Source: Litchfieldia stipae
GTDB taxonomy: Bacteria; Bacillota; Bacilli; Bacillales; Bacillaceae_L
NCBI RefSeq assembly: GCF_014837155.1
Contig: NZ_JACYHA010000011.1
Span: 62,001 to 126,000 of the forward strand
Length of the DNA: 64,000 nucleotides
Direction: 5' to 3'
Part shown: one piece after another, positions 26,701 through 36,525 of the stretch
Layout of the letters: every line of letters starts with the position of its first letter
Numbering within the stretch: position 1 is the first letter of the stretch
Made by a program: the position numbers and the translations under genes
The notes under the pieces: model-generated
What the model saw: the letters and a program-made list of their open reading frames with translations, nothing else
Database searches by the model: none
Told to the model about the DNA's origin: nothing

Positions 26701-26711
26701 GAGGAATATTA

Positions 26712-28526
26712 ATGGAGAAATCAAACTCTATAGAAAGAAAGAAGACAAGTATAGGAAATAGTATTGGGTTGTATTGCGAGCTGCTGATGGCCCTTAATAC
26801 TGATTCGAATATATTAATAAATAATAAAGAAAACTTTTACTATTTGGAAGGTAAAGGGAATAATGGCGTTTCTAGGGAAGATCCGTTATCAAACTTCATT
26901 ATCGAACCGCTTTATTTTACTAAAAGTAAGAAGGGTTTAACAAAGTTTATATTAAAGTTTATCTCTAACAATTATTCAAGGGTAGTTGAGCTAGATGGTG
27001 AAACCTTAGCGATTAATCATTCTTTTAAGAAGTTTTGTATAAATCAAGGCAAATTTAATTGGAAAGGTAAGCAGCATCATTTAGACGATTTAATCGATTT
27101 TATTATGGTTGGGGCTTCAAAAGAAATCACTATGATACCCTATATAGGCTGGAATTCAAAAGAGGAAATTTGGATTTTCCCTACCCATGCATACTCTCAA
27201 GCAAATGTTTATTTTCCTAATAATGATGGGATTTTTGAAATTGACAACAGTTATTTCAAGCTAGAGGTAGATAAGGATGATGAATATTTCATCCAACCGC
27301 ATATTTCAACTGAGCCATCTAAGAAGGAAATTGTTGAATACTTTAGAGATTTGAAAAAGCTGTATAAGGATTATTCATATCTAGGTTTTGGATATATAGC
27401 AAGTTCATTTCATGTTGACGCTATTACTGAAAAAACGGACTTTTTCCCATTTTTATATACTCACGGGAAAGCTGGACATGGAAAAAGCGCATTTATTAAT
27501 ATTATCTCTAAATTTTCGGGGATGAAGGTATCACTAACAAATCCTCCATCTTTAGATGGATTAAGAAAAGGTATTAGTGGAAAAGCAAGTCTTCCGTTTA
27601 TTATCGATGAAGCAGAAGATAAAAATGATAGGTCACGTGGGAGAGATTTCTTTAAATATTTGTCCGATACTATAAAGGTTATTTACATGCGTTCTATATT
27701 AAAAAGAGGACATAAAGATGAAGAAAGATTGGTTTATTATCCGACAAGAGGTACGTTATTTTTAGGTGGAGAGGTGTTGACTAGTGTTGCATCAATCATA
27801 CAACGTTCCATTCTTATTGATTCTTCCAAAATTACTAAGAATGAAGATGTATATAAGAAAGTTAAGGACAGTCAAATGCCTTTTTGGATTGGTCAATTTC
27901 TTATGCGAACTTCTCATGTATGGCAATCATATTTATTAGACTTATATGATGAAATTACAGCTTATTTTATAAAACAGGGGTGGACAAATATCGATGTCCG
28001 TATACGCTGCAACTATGCTATATTCTTAGCTGGTGCTTTAGCTGCCATTAAACATTTGAATAATTTTTTTGAAATGGAGCTAATTTCGGAAGATGAGTTG
28101 AAAACTATATATCTTTTTATATATGAAGAAATGAAGGAAACAAAAAGAGCGACGGAAAGTGATCATCCGTCAATGCAATTCTTAATGAAAATTGGATTAC
28201 TTGCGAATAAAGGTGTTATAAATAAAGACATTGATTATAAGTGTATCAAGCAGAAGGATGGCCATGTTTATTTGTATTTAGCTCCTTCTAACGTCATAGA
28301 AGCATACAAGAGTAATGAAAAGACTCCGTTTTATACAACGAGCCATAAAGCAATTAAAGACATTCAAAATCAATCGTTTTTTGGGGGGACTCGAAAACTT
28401 CGTATTGGACAAAGTCAGCCTACTGCATGGATTATACAGCTTACTCACCCTAATAACCCAGAGTTAATTAAGGAGGGGATAATACATCCCGATCTACCGG
28501 ATACAATGGTTTATTTTTATAATTAA
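26712..28526 (+). CDS. DUF927/SF3-like ATPase, probable primase-helicase replication protein
   Basis: A 604-residue P-loop protein. GKAGHGKSAFINIISKFSGM (Walker A, residues 252-259) and LPFIIDEAEDKNDRSRG (Walker B, near 299) are followed by KVIYMRSILKRGHKDEERL and a sensor-like GTLFLGGEVLTSVASI with QRSILIDSSK. This arrangement is typical of DUF927 and phage or plasmid primase-helicase proteins. TAGGAGG precedes the ATG. The gene-free region after it holds repeated GTTCC/GGAAC motifs that could be an origin. A replication role is inferred from both. Confidence 0.7.
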   Translation: MEKSNSIERKKTSIGNSIGLYCELLMALNTDSNILINNKENFYYLEGKGNNGVSREDPLSNFIIEPLYFTKSKKGLTKFILKFISNNYSRVVELDGETLAINHSFKKFCINQGKFNWKGKQHHLDDLIDFIMVGASKEITMIPYIGWNSKEEIWIFPTHAYSQANVYFPNNDGIFEIDNSYFKLEVDKDDEYFIQPHISTEPSKKEIVEYFRDLKKLYKDYSYLGFGYIASSFHVDAITEKTDFFPFLYTHGKAGHGKSAFINIISKFSGMKVSLTNPPSLDGLRKGISGKASLPFIIDEAEDKNDRSRGRDFFKYLSDTIKVIYMRSILKRGHKDEERLVYYPTRGTLFLGGEVLTSVASIIQRSILIDSSKITKNEDVYKKVKDSQMPFWIGQFLMRTSHVWQSYLLDLYDEITAYFIKQGWTNIDVRIRCNYAIFLAGALAAIKHLNNFFEMELISEDELKTIYLFIYEEMKETKRATESDHPSMQFLMKIGLLANKGVINKDIDYKCIKQKDGHVYLYLAPSNVIEAYKSNEKTPFYTTSHKAIKDIQNQSFFGGTRKLRIGQSQPTAWIIQLTHPNNPELIKEGIIHPDLPDTMVYFYN

Positions 28527-28544
28527 TCCGTGTAGTTTAGTCTT

Positions 28545-28832
28545 GTTCCAAAAATTTAAGAACAATTGGAACAAAAGAATTTCAGCAATATCAAGGTTTC
28601 CGAAGGCATTGTTCTATTGCTCCCAAAATTTTTGTTTAGTGCTGCCGTATATATTAGATTTATTTAAAAGGCAAATAGTTAAATTTTTGCTTAATATTCA
28701 ATAAACTATTGGAAGTTTGGAACAAAATTAATAAAAAGTAATAAAACCCTAATAACACGTGGGTTTACGGTTATTTTTATGTTCCAAAGACGATTAAAAT
28801 TCGGAACATAATTGGAACTTTTAGTGTTCCGA
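28545..28832. repeat. Array of GTTCCAAA / TTGGAACA motifs (possible iterons or operators)
   Basis: Seven copies of a TGTTCC/GGAACA core lie in under 300 bases in both orientations: about 28545, 28566, 28717, 28780, 28802, 28812 and 28825. They follow the replication-like ATPase gene directly. The spacing is irregular, so they may be regulator sites or origin iterons. The same motif recurs at 49.4 kb before a resolvase gene. Confidence 0.6.
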
Positions 28833-29007
28833 TTGGATATTCCGTAGTCGATGCATGGTCGTTCGTTTTTTCAAAGTAATGAGATAACGTGAATCTGTTT
28901 ACAAGTCATCTCTTATGAACCTTCGGAAACTAGAAACTAACGTAAATAATTTTTTATAGAGTATTAAAATACAGTTTTATTTGAACTAAACTGATTTTAT
29001 ATTAATA

Positions 29008-30539
29008 ACTCAACTTTCGCACCAATAAAGTAGGTGATCAATGTTGATTGTTAAAGGCCTACGGCCTTTTCATTATGTTACTTGACAATGTTAATGAAAA
29101 ATGAAAAGCACCTCAATCTTTTGGTATAGTGTAATTGACGAGAAAACACTACCATACAGAAGAGGTGCTCCCTATATGATAGACCAAAATAGCCAATATA
29201 ATCAACTACCAAATGAACTTGATTCTGTTTTTTCTGAGCTTGAAATGTATAAACATCTACGCCAGGCGGGAATTAAAAAATCTTTTGGTTTCAGCTGTTC
29301 CTACTTATTTCAGCTCGTTTTCTGTTTGATTTTCCAACATAAAAATTGGTTTTCTATTCTTGATTCAAAGAAGGCCGATAAGTATCCAGCCAAGGACGCT
29401 GTTTATCGTTTTTTAAATCAATCAACATTCAATTGGCGCCGTTTCCTACTGCTATTAAGCACCTTTACAATTAAGAAAGTTAGTCGTCTTACTGACAAAA
29501 GTCGCCCAAAGGTATTCATTTTTGATGATTCCGCTTATGATCGAAATCGTAGTAAAAAGGTTGAGTTACTTTCACGTTGCTTTGATCATGCATCCCTCAA
29601 AATGCGTTTCTATAAGGGTTTTCGTATGTTGACTATGGGCTGGTCTGATGGACATACATTTATGCCAATCGACTTTTCATTGGTTAGTTCTAAAAACGCT
29701 CAAATCAATGGAATCTCCGAACATATAGACAAACGCACATGCGGTTATAAACGTCGAGAAAATGCACTACAAACCTTGCCTGAACAAATCCCTGACATGA
29801 TAAGACGCGCGTTAGATAGTGGAATAGAAGCCAGTTATGTCCTAATGGATTCTTGGTTTACCTTGCCACCTCTTGTCAAAAACATTGTTGATCAAGGATT
29901 AGACGTAATCGGCATGGTCAAAGAAACAAAACAGCGTTACAACGTTAGCGGAGAGATGGTTTCTTTAAAACAGCTTTACCGCCTAGCTGTGCCTGTTCAA
30001 TCAAAGAAAGGAATTCTTCGTTCCATCCATACAACTATGGCTAATGGAACATCAGTAAAAGTTGTATTTATTCGAAACAGAAACAAGAAAAGTGAATGGC
30101 TAGCCATCCTCAGCACCGACTGCACTCTTTCAGAACAAGACATCGTCCGAATCTATGGAATGCGTTGGGATATTGAGGTTTTCTTTAAGACGGCTAAATC
30201 ACTCTTGAAACTTGAAAAAGAGTTCCAAAGTCGTTCATACGATGCACTGATTAGCCATACAACTATTGTGTTTGCTCGTTTTATCGTGCTATCTTGGCAA
30301 AATCGCTGCAACACCGATCAACGCACAATAGGAGGTCTGTTTTACGAATTATGTGACGAAGTCAATGAACTTGATTGGGCCGTAGCTTTACAACAGTTAA
30401 TTGAGCTTCTTCAAGATGCGCTAGAACAAACAAATAAGAAAATCAAAAAGTTAATTCAAAGTCAACTGGAGCAGTGGATCTCTAGCCTTCCTAATTATAT
30501 CAAGGCTTATTTGCCGATTTCACTCTGCGAAAGTTGAGT
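29008..30539 (+). mobile_element. Complete IS4-family insertion sequence with 5-bp target duplication
   Basis: A 1532-bp element bounded by inverted ends ACTCAACTTTCGCA and TGCGAAAGTTGAGT, with the direct duplication TAATA at 29003-29007 and 30540-30544. It carries one transposase gene whose stop codon lies inside the right inverted repeat. Intact ends and an intact gene suggest a recent insertion that could still move. Confidence 0.92.
29176..30537 (+). CDS. IS4-family transposase
   Basis: A 453-residue DDE transposase that cuts and joins the IS ends. FIFDDSAYDRNRSKKV holds the first aspartate, YVLMDSWFTLPPL the second, and YGMRWDIEVFFKTAK the Y-R-E-K signature of the IS4 superfamily with the glutamate. 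GAGGTG lies before ATG 29176; a longer frame to 29101 has no ribosome site. The gene is full length. Confidence 0.93.
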   Translation: MIDQNSQYNQLPNELDSVFSELEMYKHLRQAGIKKSFGFSCSYLFQLVFCLIFQHKNWFSILDSKKADKYPAKDAVYRFLNQSTFNWRRFLLLLSTFTIKKVSRLTDKSRPKVFIFDDSAYDRNRSKKVELLSRCFDHASLKMRFYKGFRMLTMGWSDGHTFMPIDFSLVSSKNAQINGISEHIDKRTCGYKRRENALQTLPEQIPDMIRRALDSGIEASYVLMDSWFTLPPLVKNIVDQGLDVIGMVKETKQRYNVSGEMVSLKQLYRLAVPVQSKKGILRSIHTTMANGTSVKVVFIRNRNKKSEWLAILSTDCTLSEQDIVRIYGMRWDIEVFFKTAKSLLKLEKEFQSRSYDALISHTTIVFARFIVLSWQNRCNTDQRTIGGLFYELCDEVNELDWAVALQQLIELLQDALEQTNKKIKKLIQSQLEQWISSLPNYIKAYLPISLCES

Positions 30540-30557
30540 TAATAAAATAAGGGAAAG

Positions 30558-30616
30558 CCCCATCAAATAAAATGCACGATTTCATACTGTGCGTATTTAT
30601 TTGACGGGGTTTTTTC
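30558..30616 (+). terminator. Strong terminator beside the IS
   Basis: CCCCATCAAATAAA pairs with TTTATTTGACGGGG apart from one mismatch, with an inner GCAC/GTGC stem and a run of six T. It lies between the IS and the next gene and may belong to the locus interrupted by the IS. Confidence 0.85.
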
Positions 30617-30651
30617 TATTAAACAATTAAATTTGAAAGGTGGAAATCAGT

Positions 30652-31146
30652 GTGTTTAGTGAAAAATACTCTTTATATTTTATTGATGAGTGTCATGAAG
30701 GGAACTATGAAAAAATGTTAAAAGATTTTCGGTCAGCAGAACAATTGAGCGATTATCGTTGTGCGATTTATATTATTTCTCTACCGGAAATTTATAGTAG
30801 AATTGATGGGATCGCAGGTAGTGAACAACCTCTTGAATGGGTTTATGCTGTGAAAGGGAAATATATAGAAATGTATGATGAAGAAACTGATGAAGAATAT
30901 CTAGAATATTATTTTGAAGTATTACGGGAAAAAGATGGTTCCTCTGATTACAGCGATGCATATTATTCCTTGCCTGCATCGTACAAGACAATAGTTAATA
31001 TCGTAGAAGTGTTATTTACCGATAGGCATAAGGCATTTCGAATAATGGATGCTATTACAGACTTTGATGATAGCCTTTTTGAAGTATTAATTCAAGCATT
31101 AAAAATCCGGAGGGAAAAAGACGCTGAATTGTTCTCGATTTTATAA
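30652..31146 (+). CDS. DUF6075-like hypothetical protein
   Basis: About 164 residues. The pattern YFIDECHEGNYEKMLKDF, CAIYIISLPEIYSRIDGI and a helical end (MDAITDFDDSLFEVLIQALK) fits what I recall of DUF6075, a Bacillus family of unknown function. GTG 30652 is chosen because GAAAGGTGG lies eight bases before it. It stands alone between a terminator and a gene-free stretch. Confidence 0.6.
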   Translation: MFSEKYSLYFIDECHEGNYEKMLKDFRSAEQLSDYRCAIYIISLPEIYSRIDGIAGSEQPLEWVYAVKGKYIEMYDEETDEEYLEYYFEVLREKDGSSDYSDAYYSLPASYKTIVNIVEVLFTDRHKAFRIMDAITDFDDSLFEVLIQALKIRREKDAELFSIL

Positions 31147-31699
31147 TAGTTTTAAGTAATCAATAAAACTTAATAAGTATTTGATTGAATAACCGAAAGT
31201 CAGAAATTGAAAACTTTTAATATTAGTTTCGCAGATACTTAAATCAATGTTAATTGTATTTACTAGTGAAAAAGAAGCTCATTTTATGGGCTTTTTATTT
31301 GTGTGTAATTTGTTGTACATTGAGCCGCTCCCTTTCCAGTTAGAATACCGTCTTGATATGGTGTGAGAGGCATGATAGGCTTGTTGCTAATTGAAATAAC
31401 CATGATGTGTCGATTTCGATAGTCAAATCATGCCTCTAATGGCTCCGTATCATGACATTACAGATTTTCTAATTGCAAAATCAATAGTGGTTTAAGATGA
31501 GATGATGTAATCGGAGTGGCTCAAAATCCAATGAGCAAATACATTTGTCGCCAATCAATTAATTTATAAATTACTTGTTATAGAGACAGAATATGAAAAA
31601 AAGAACCTTAAAATTTTTATCGGAATTTGTAGATTATTAGATTTAGTATTTGGTAAGATTTTCTTATAAGGACACTACTTCTCTGAAAGGTTGGTTAAT
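31147..31699. other. Gene-free stretch with an 11-bp inverted repeat
   Basis: About 550 bases before gajA without a supported gene. It contains arms AGAGGCATGAT at 31366-31376 and ATCATGCCTCT at 31427-31437, 50 bases apart. The gajA promoter should lie near the end of this stretch. Confidence 0.5.
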
Positions 31700-33430
31700 A
31701 TGAGGTTTAATTCAATATATATCAAAGGATTTAGAAACTTTGAAGAAATAAGTTTAGATTTAACTAATCGGAATGTAATATTTGGGTTAAATGATATTGG
31801 TAAAACCAATTTTTTGGGTGCGCTGAGGTTTTTACTTGATAGAGACTTTAGAAAATATGGATTTGTAGATACTGATTTTTTTAATAAGAAAATTGATGGT
31901 GAAATAAATATTATCTTAGAGGTAAATATTGAGGATGAGTCTAGTGAAGATAATAAAAAGATTTATACTGCAATGAAGGGTGCAATACCATCTGATGCAA
32001 AAGTAGTATTCTTTCAATTAAAGGCTAAATACAATCCTGAAACACTTAGGGGAGAACCTGAGTTATTTTGGGGGTCAGACAAGAATAATTTAGATGCAAT
32101 CCCTAGTAATCAATCTTTTTATGAGGTAGATAGGTTATTTAACGTAGTTTATATTGATTCGTCAATAAAAATGGATAATGAATTTAGGAGATACACAAGA
32201 GAAATTCTTAGAGCAGACACAAGTTTAGATGAAACAGAAAGAAAAAAGGTTAATCTACACATAGGAAATTTAAATAAAAGTATTGGTAGACTAAAAAGTA
32301 TTAAGAAGTTTGAAAGTGATTTAGTAAAGGAATATAAAAGATTTCGAGATGAAAAGAATTTAAAAATCTCTATCCAGTCGGAAATCGAGTTGAGTAATAT
32401 TCACTCAAAATTAACACCGTATATATTAAATGAGGATTCTGAAACTTATCCGACTGGTGGGGATGGTAGAAAAAAAATCTTAGCTTATACATTATTGGCT
32501 TTAGAAAACAGAAGAAATGAAGATAAAAAAATTAATATTTTTTTGATTGAAGAGTTAGAGAATCATCTTCACCGTTCTATGCAGATTGCACTCTCATACC
32601 AATTATTTAGTGATGGTATTTTTAAATACTTATTTATCACCACACATTCATCATTAATTGTGAGTCAAATGGATGATGTAAATCTCATTAAACTATTTAA
32701 AGACAAAAAGGTGAATGCAAAATCTTATACATATGTAGTTCCAGATAACTATAAGAAGGTAAAACATAAACTAAATGAAAATTTATCTGAAGCAATATTT
32801 GCAGACGTGGTTTTATTAGTTGAGGGGCCATCAGAAAAAGTTCTCTTTGAAAGAATTCTAAGAGAAAAGCATGAAAGATATGAGAGTTTCGGAGGGTACA
32901 TCCTTCAAGTAGATGGAATAGATTTTAGTGAATATTACAGAGTTCTATCAAGTTTGGGGATAAAAGTCATAGTAAAAACTGATAACGACTTAAAACTTAA
33001 TAAGAAAAAAAGCGAATGTAATCTTTTGGGATTAAATAGAGGGTTATCAATAGTAGGTTCTCCTAATAAGCCTAATAAATTGGGTATTGATGTTTATAAA
33101 TATGAAAATGACCCTGAATATAAGAAAGCGTTACAAAAAAGTCTTTATGATAAGGATTATAGTGTAGAATTTAAGGAGTTAAGAAATAAAGGTGTTTATA
33201 TTTCACGTATAGATTTAGAAAATGACCTGTATGAAATAATTCCTAATCAAATGGATCTACTTGCAAAGAATAATCATTCAAGGAAAAATGGAGTTGATTT
33301 CTTACAAACAGCTAAGATGATTAACATGATAGAACTTTGTAAGACATTAAACTCTAGACATTGTAAATCTATAGTTAACCATGAGTATTTTGGTTGTATA
33401 AAGGAGTTGATAGAATCATGCGCCCAGTAG
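31700..33430 (+). CDS. gajA: Gabija protein GajA (OLD-family ATPase/TOPRIM endonuclease)
   Basis: A 576-residue nuclease of the Gabija anti-phage system. The N-terminal ABC-type ATPase shows NVIFGLNDIGKTNFLGALRF (Walker A, 29-36), TGGDGRKKILAYTLL and IFLIEELENHLHRSMQIALS (Walker B). The TOPRIM domain begins VVLLVEGPSEKVLFERIL with the glutamate at 375 and VIVKTDNDLK with D428/D430. The order and length (about 578 in B. cereus VD045) and remembered sequence similarity support GajA. GajA cuts DNA when nucleotide levels fall during infection. ATG 31700 is preceded by GAAAGG. Confidence 0.9.
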   Translation: MRFNSIYIKGFRNFEEISLDLTNRNVIFGLNDIGKTNFLGALRFLLDRDFRKYGFVDTDFFNKKIDGEINIILEVNIEDESSEDNKKIYTAMKGAIPSDAKVVFFQLKAKYNPETLRGEPELFWGSDKNNLDAIPSNQSFYEVDRLFNVVYIDSSIKMDNEFRRYTREILRADTSLDETERKKVNLHIGNLNKSIGRLKSIKKFESDLVKEYKRFRDEKNLKISIQSEIELSNIHSKLTPYILNEDSETYPTGGDGRKKILAYTLLALENRRNEDKKINIFLIEELENHLHRSMQIALSYQLFSDGIFKYLFITTHSSLIVSQMDDVNLIKLFKDKKVNAKSYTYVVPDNYKKVKHKLNENLSEAIFADVVLLVEGPSEKVLFERILREKHERYESFGGYILQVDGIDFSEYYRVLSSLGIKVIVKTDNDLKLNKKKSECNLLGLNRGLSIVGSPNKPNKLGIDVYKYENDPEYKKALQKSLYDKDYSVEFKELRNKGVYISRIDLENDLYEIIPNQMDLLAKNNHSRKNGVDFLQTAKMINMIELCKTLNSRHCKSIVNHEYFGCIKELIESCAQ

Positions 33431-34989
33431 ATATTGATATTCGAGACCAGATTCTAAATATAAATGGAAATATTGTTATAAGTGCTAGTGCAGGAACAGG
33501 GAAAACTTATACAACTGTTAATAGAATTATACGAGATGTTAATAATGTGAATAACTATCAAACTTTTGCTGCTATCACATTTACTCGAAAAGCAGCAAAA
33601 GAAATTAAAGATAGACTAGGAATAAATAAAGGTACTGGGTTTATAGGAACAAACGATAATTTTGTACTAACCGAAATAATTCAACCATTTATGTATGATG
33701 TTTATGGTAATGAATTTAAGAAAGAGATATTTCCCGACTATTCAAATCAAAATATGATTAATAAATTTGATGAAGGGGTTGGTAAAATTAGAGAAGATGG
33801 TTATTTGTGTAAGTATGATAATAACCATAAAAATTTTGCATTTCAGTTAGGTCTTGATATACTTAAAAATTCAGCTTCAGCTAGAAGGTATCTAAAATCA
33901 AAATACTTTAGATTATATATTGATGAATATCAAGATTGTGATGTAGACATGCATAATTTATTTATATATATCTCTGATAATCTTAAAATACCATTATTTC
34001 TTGTTGGTGATATTAAGCAATCTATCTATGGATGGAGAGGTGCTTATAGTGATGGATTCAAGGACCTTATGAAAAGAGATGACTTCCACACGTTTAACCT
34101 ATGGCATAACTTTCGTTCTAACCAACCTATTCAAAATTACTCGAATATATTCATGGAAGAAGCAAGAAATAATTATAATGTTTGTGAATTTAATAGTGAG
34201 GTGCAGTTGATTGTATACACTAATGAGAATGATGCACTTGATTATATTGAAAATTGGTTAAATAAAGACCAAAAATGCTCTTTCCTAAATTATAGAAGAG
34301 ACACTGCTGAGGACTGGAGTAACTTATTAAAAGAACGAGAAATAGAGTTTGTTTACTTACCACATTCCCCTCTAGACAATGGTGATTTGGAAAGTGAACA
34401 CGTATGGATAGCTAGAATGCTAGCCTCATATCTTCTTGAGGATAGATATAACGAATACGATGTTCTTTTAGAAATACCAATGCCCGATGCCTTTGAAATA
34501 AGAAAAATTAGAAGCTTACTACTGAAGGTTAAACAAAATCTACTAAATAAAAGTGATTTTTATAATAGTTGTATAGAATTCTATAGGTATTTAGGTTACA
34601 GCAGCTTGAATGAGAAAATGAGTAATGAAATTAATATATTATATACCGTGATTTCTGATCAGAGATATATTCCATATTATAACGCAGAAAAATACAGACA
34701 AACTACATCTACTATACACTCATCTAAAGGACTAGAATTCGAACAAGTTATTATTAATGGTAACGAATATAATTTTCGTAATGAAAATGATAGATATTTA
34801 CATTATGTGGCAGTTTCACGCCCTAAAAATAGACTTTTAATTTTGCTAAAGAACGACTATAGAGGAAAAAAGTACTTAGAAGAAATTGAAAATGTGGTTA
34901 TCGAAACTCAAAAACTAGGTTTTCGAATTAATACTCCTGATATTATAGAAATGATTGATCTAACTAAAAGTAAACTAGAGGTTCCTTAA
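33418..34989 (+). CDS. gajB: Gabija protein GajB (UvrD/Rep-like helicase)
   Basis: A 523-residue SF1A helicase. ISASAGTGKTYTTVNRII (Walker A, 23-30), AAITFTRKAAKEI, IDEYQDCDVDM (near 169), VGDIKQSIYGWRGAY and STIHSSKGLEFEQVI, then YVAVSRPKNRLLIL are the helicase motifs in order. It starts 13 bases before the gajA stop, so the two are translationally coupled, and AAGGAG lies upstream. GajB binds GajA in a large complex and is needed for defence. The protein is full length. Confidence 0.9.
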   Translation: MRPVDIDIRDQILNINGNIVISASAGTGKTYTTVNRIIRDVNNVNNYQTFAAITFTRKAAKEIKDRLGINKGTGFIGTNDNFVLTEIIQPFMYDVYGNEFKKEIFPDYSNQNMINKFDEGVGKIREDGYLCKYDNNHKNFAFQLGLDILKNSASARRYLKSKYFRLYIDEYQDCDVDMHNLFIYISDNLKIPLFLVGDIKQSIYGWRGAYSDGFKDLMKRDDFHTFNLWHNFRSNQPIQNYSNIFMEEARNNYNVCEFNSEVQLIVYTNENDALDYIENWLNKDQKCSFLNYRRDTAEDWSNLLKEREIEFVYLPHSPLDNGDLESEHVWIARMLASYLLEDRYNEYDVLLEIPMPDAFEIRKIRSLLLKVKQNLLNKSDFYNSCIEFYRYLGYSSLNEKMSNEINILYTVISDQRYIPYYNAEKYRQTTSTIHSSKGLEFEQVIINGNEYNFRNENDRYLHYVAVSRPKNRLLILLKNDYRGKKYLEEIENVVIETQKLGFRINTPDIIEMIDLTKSKLEVP

Positions 34990-35194
34990 AAAACTATGGT
35001 GGTTTTATTTTCTAAATGATGAAGATCCTAATAAAATCACAAGATTTTATCAAAGCTATTAAAAGGGTCAACGAAAAGCAATAAAGATTTAACAGATTAG
35101 GAAAATGATGCACCACTACATCTCATTTTTTGTATGTTTTCCTACCGTCAGTACTCGACACATGTGGAGGCAGTTGCTAAGTTGGTTTTGAAAT

Positions 35195-35724
35195 TGTAAC
35201 AAAAAAATAAACTCTTCCGAACCATAATAAACATTTCCGATTCAGACTCGATTTCAGTTAAAATAAACATTTCCGATTTCCGTTTCTGGATCAATATAAT
35301 CCCGGTTTTTCCTCATTAGGAACCCGGGATTTTTTCTGGTATAATTCAATAAAAAATCAATAAAATTTCAATAGTTTTATGATTATTAACTCTTACTTAT
35401 CCCATGCTGTATCAGGCTTTTTTCAATAGTTTACTTAGGCAGCGATTCAATAAGAGACCGAAGGTCTTATCCCTTCTTTTCTCAATGCTTTTTCTTCATT
35501 CCTCTATTCATTTCTCCGTTTATTCTTCATTCCAAAATCGGAGATTTCTATTTTAACACCCGAAAAAACGTGAAAAAAGTGTAGAAAAACAGGAGGAAAA
35601 ACGGTCATTTTTGAATTTAAAATCGTCCAAAATAGGGGTTCGGTCGGAAATCTTTATTTTAACTCGAACGGTGGAATGCGGGTTTGAGGCGGGTGATTTG
35701 AGTGATTTCTATTTTTGTTATACA
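35195..35724. mobile_element. 530-bp mini-transposon with Tn7/Mu-like TGT...ACA ends
   Basis: Both ends start TGT (left TGTAACAAAAAAATAAAC; right, read inward, TGTATAACAAAAATAGAA). The flanks carry the direct duplication GAAAT at 35190-35194 and 35725-35729. Inside are related repeats of consensus GTTAAAATAAASATTTCCGA (S = C or G). Three face right near 35204, 35226 and 35256, and two are inverted near 35538 and 35644. No gene is present, but a terminator-like hairpin lies at about 35298-35336. The repeats and 5-bp duplication fit a non-autonomous element moved by a TnsB/MuA-type transposase, which is not in this window. Confidence 0.8.
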
Positions 35725-35917
35725 GAAATAGTAATAAATAAAAATTGAATGTGATAATCATGGCTGTCTCTTACGGGATAAGCCTTTTTTTGTGGGACTC
35801 GAAAATAATCCCATGGTGGAGAAGAATAAGAAAAGAGAAGAGAAGGCAAGGGGGTGGAGGATTCTCCTTACAAATGAAGAAATAGTAAGATATTACATTT
35901 TAGAAGGAGTTACTAGG

Positions 35918-36475
35918 GTGATAAAAAACGAGAATGATATTATTTCTTTAATACAAGAAGATAAATGGATGATGGAAATATTAATAACTTCAAAGAAGTT
36001 AAACTTACCTGATTGGTGGGTATGTGCAGGTTTTGTAAGAACAAAAATTTGGGACGTATTACATGATTTTAGTCAGAGAACCCCATTACCTGATGTGGAT
36101 GTTGTTTATTATGATCCTACAAATACGAATGAGTCATATGAAAAAGAATTGGAGAAGAAATTAAAATTATATAGATCGGATATCCCTTGGTCAGTAAAAA
36201 ACCAAGGAAGAATGCATGTCATAAACAATAATCCCCCATATAGTTCTTCACTAGATGCAATCTCAAAATTTCCTGAAACAGTTACAGCATTGGGCGTAAC
36301 ATTAGACGCTAATGATAATCTTATATTGATTGCTCCCTGCGGAATTCACGATGTAATCAATATGGAGGTTAATCCGACCCCATATTTTATGGAGACTAAG
36401 GAACGAATGGTAATCTATGAGGAAAGAATAAGGAAAAAGAATTGGCAATCAATTTGGGATAAGATAAAAGTATAA
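35918..36475 (+). CDS. Nucleotidyltransferase family protein (NTP_transf_6/DUF925)
   Basis: About 185 residues. LPDWWVCAGFVRTKIWDVLH followed by TPLPDVDVVYYDP has the DxD nucleotidyltransferase motif. Later parts include SSLDAISKFPETVTALGV and VNPTPYF, as in this family of unknown substrate. GTG 35918 with AGAAGGAG before it gives the usual length; the frame is open further upstream but shows no homologous-looking sequence there. The mini-transposon lies just before it and may have altered its promoter. Confidence 0.8.
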   Translation: MIKNENDIISLIQEDKWMMEILITSKKLNLPDWWVCAGFVRTKIWDVLHDFSQRTPLPDVDVVYYDPTNTNESYEKELEKKLKLYRSDIPWSVKNQGRMHVINNNPPYSSSLDAISKFPETVTALGVTLDANDNLILIAPCGIHDVINMEVNPTPYFMETKERMVIYEERIRKKNWQSIWDKIKV

Positions 36476-36525
36476 AATGTTTTGGAACAATGGATATAGA
36501 AAATATAGGAGAATAAGGAGTAATT

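Noticed and set aside
31366-31437. AGAGGCATGAT inverted repeat as an IS end pair
   Set aside because: Only 72 bases apart with no target duplication visible, so a mobile-element call is not supported.
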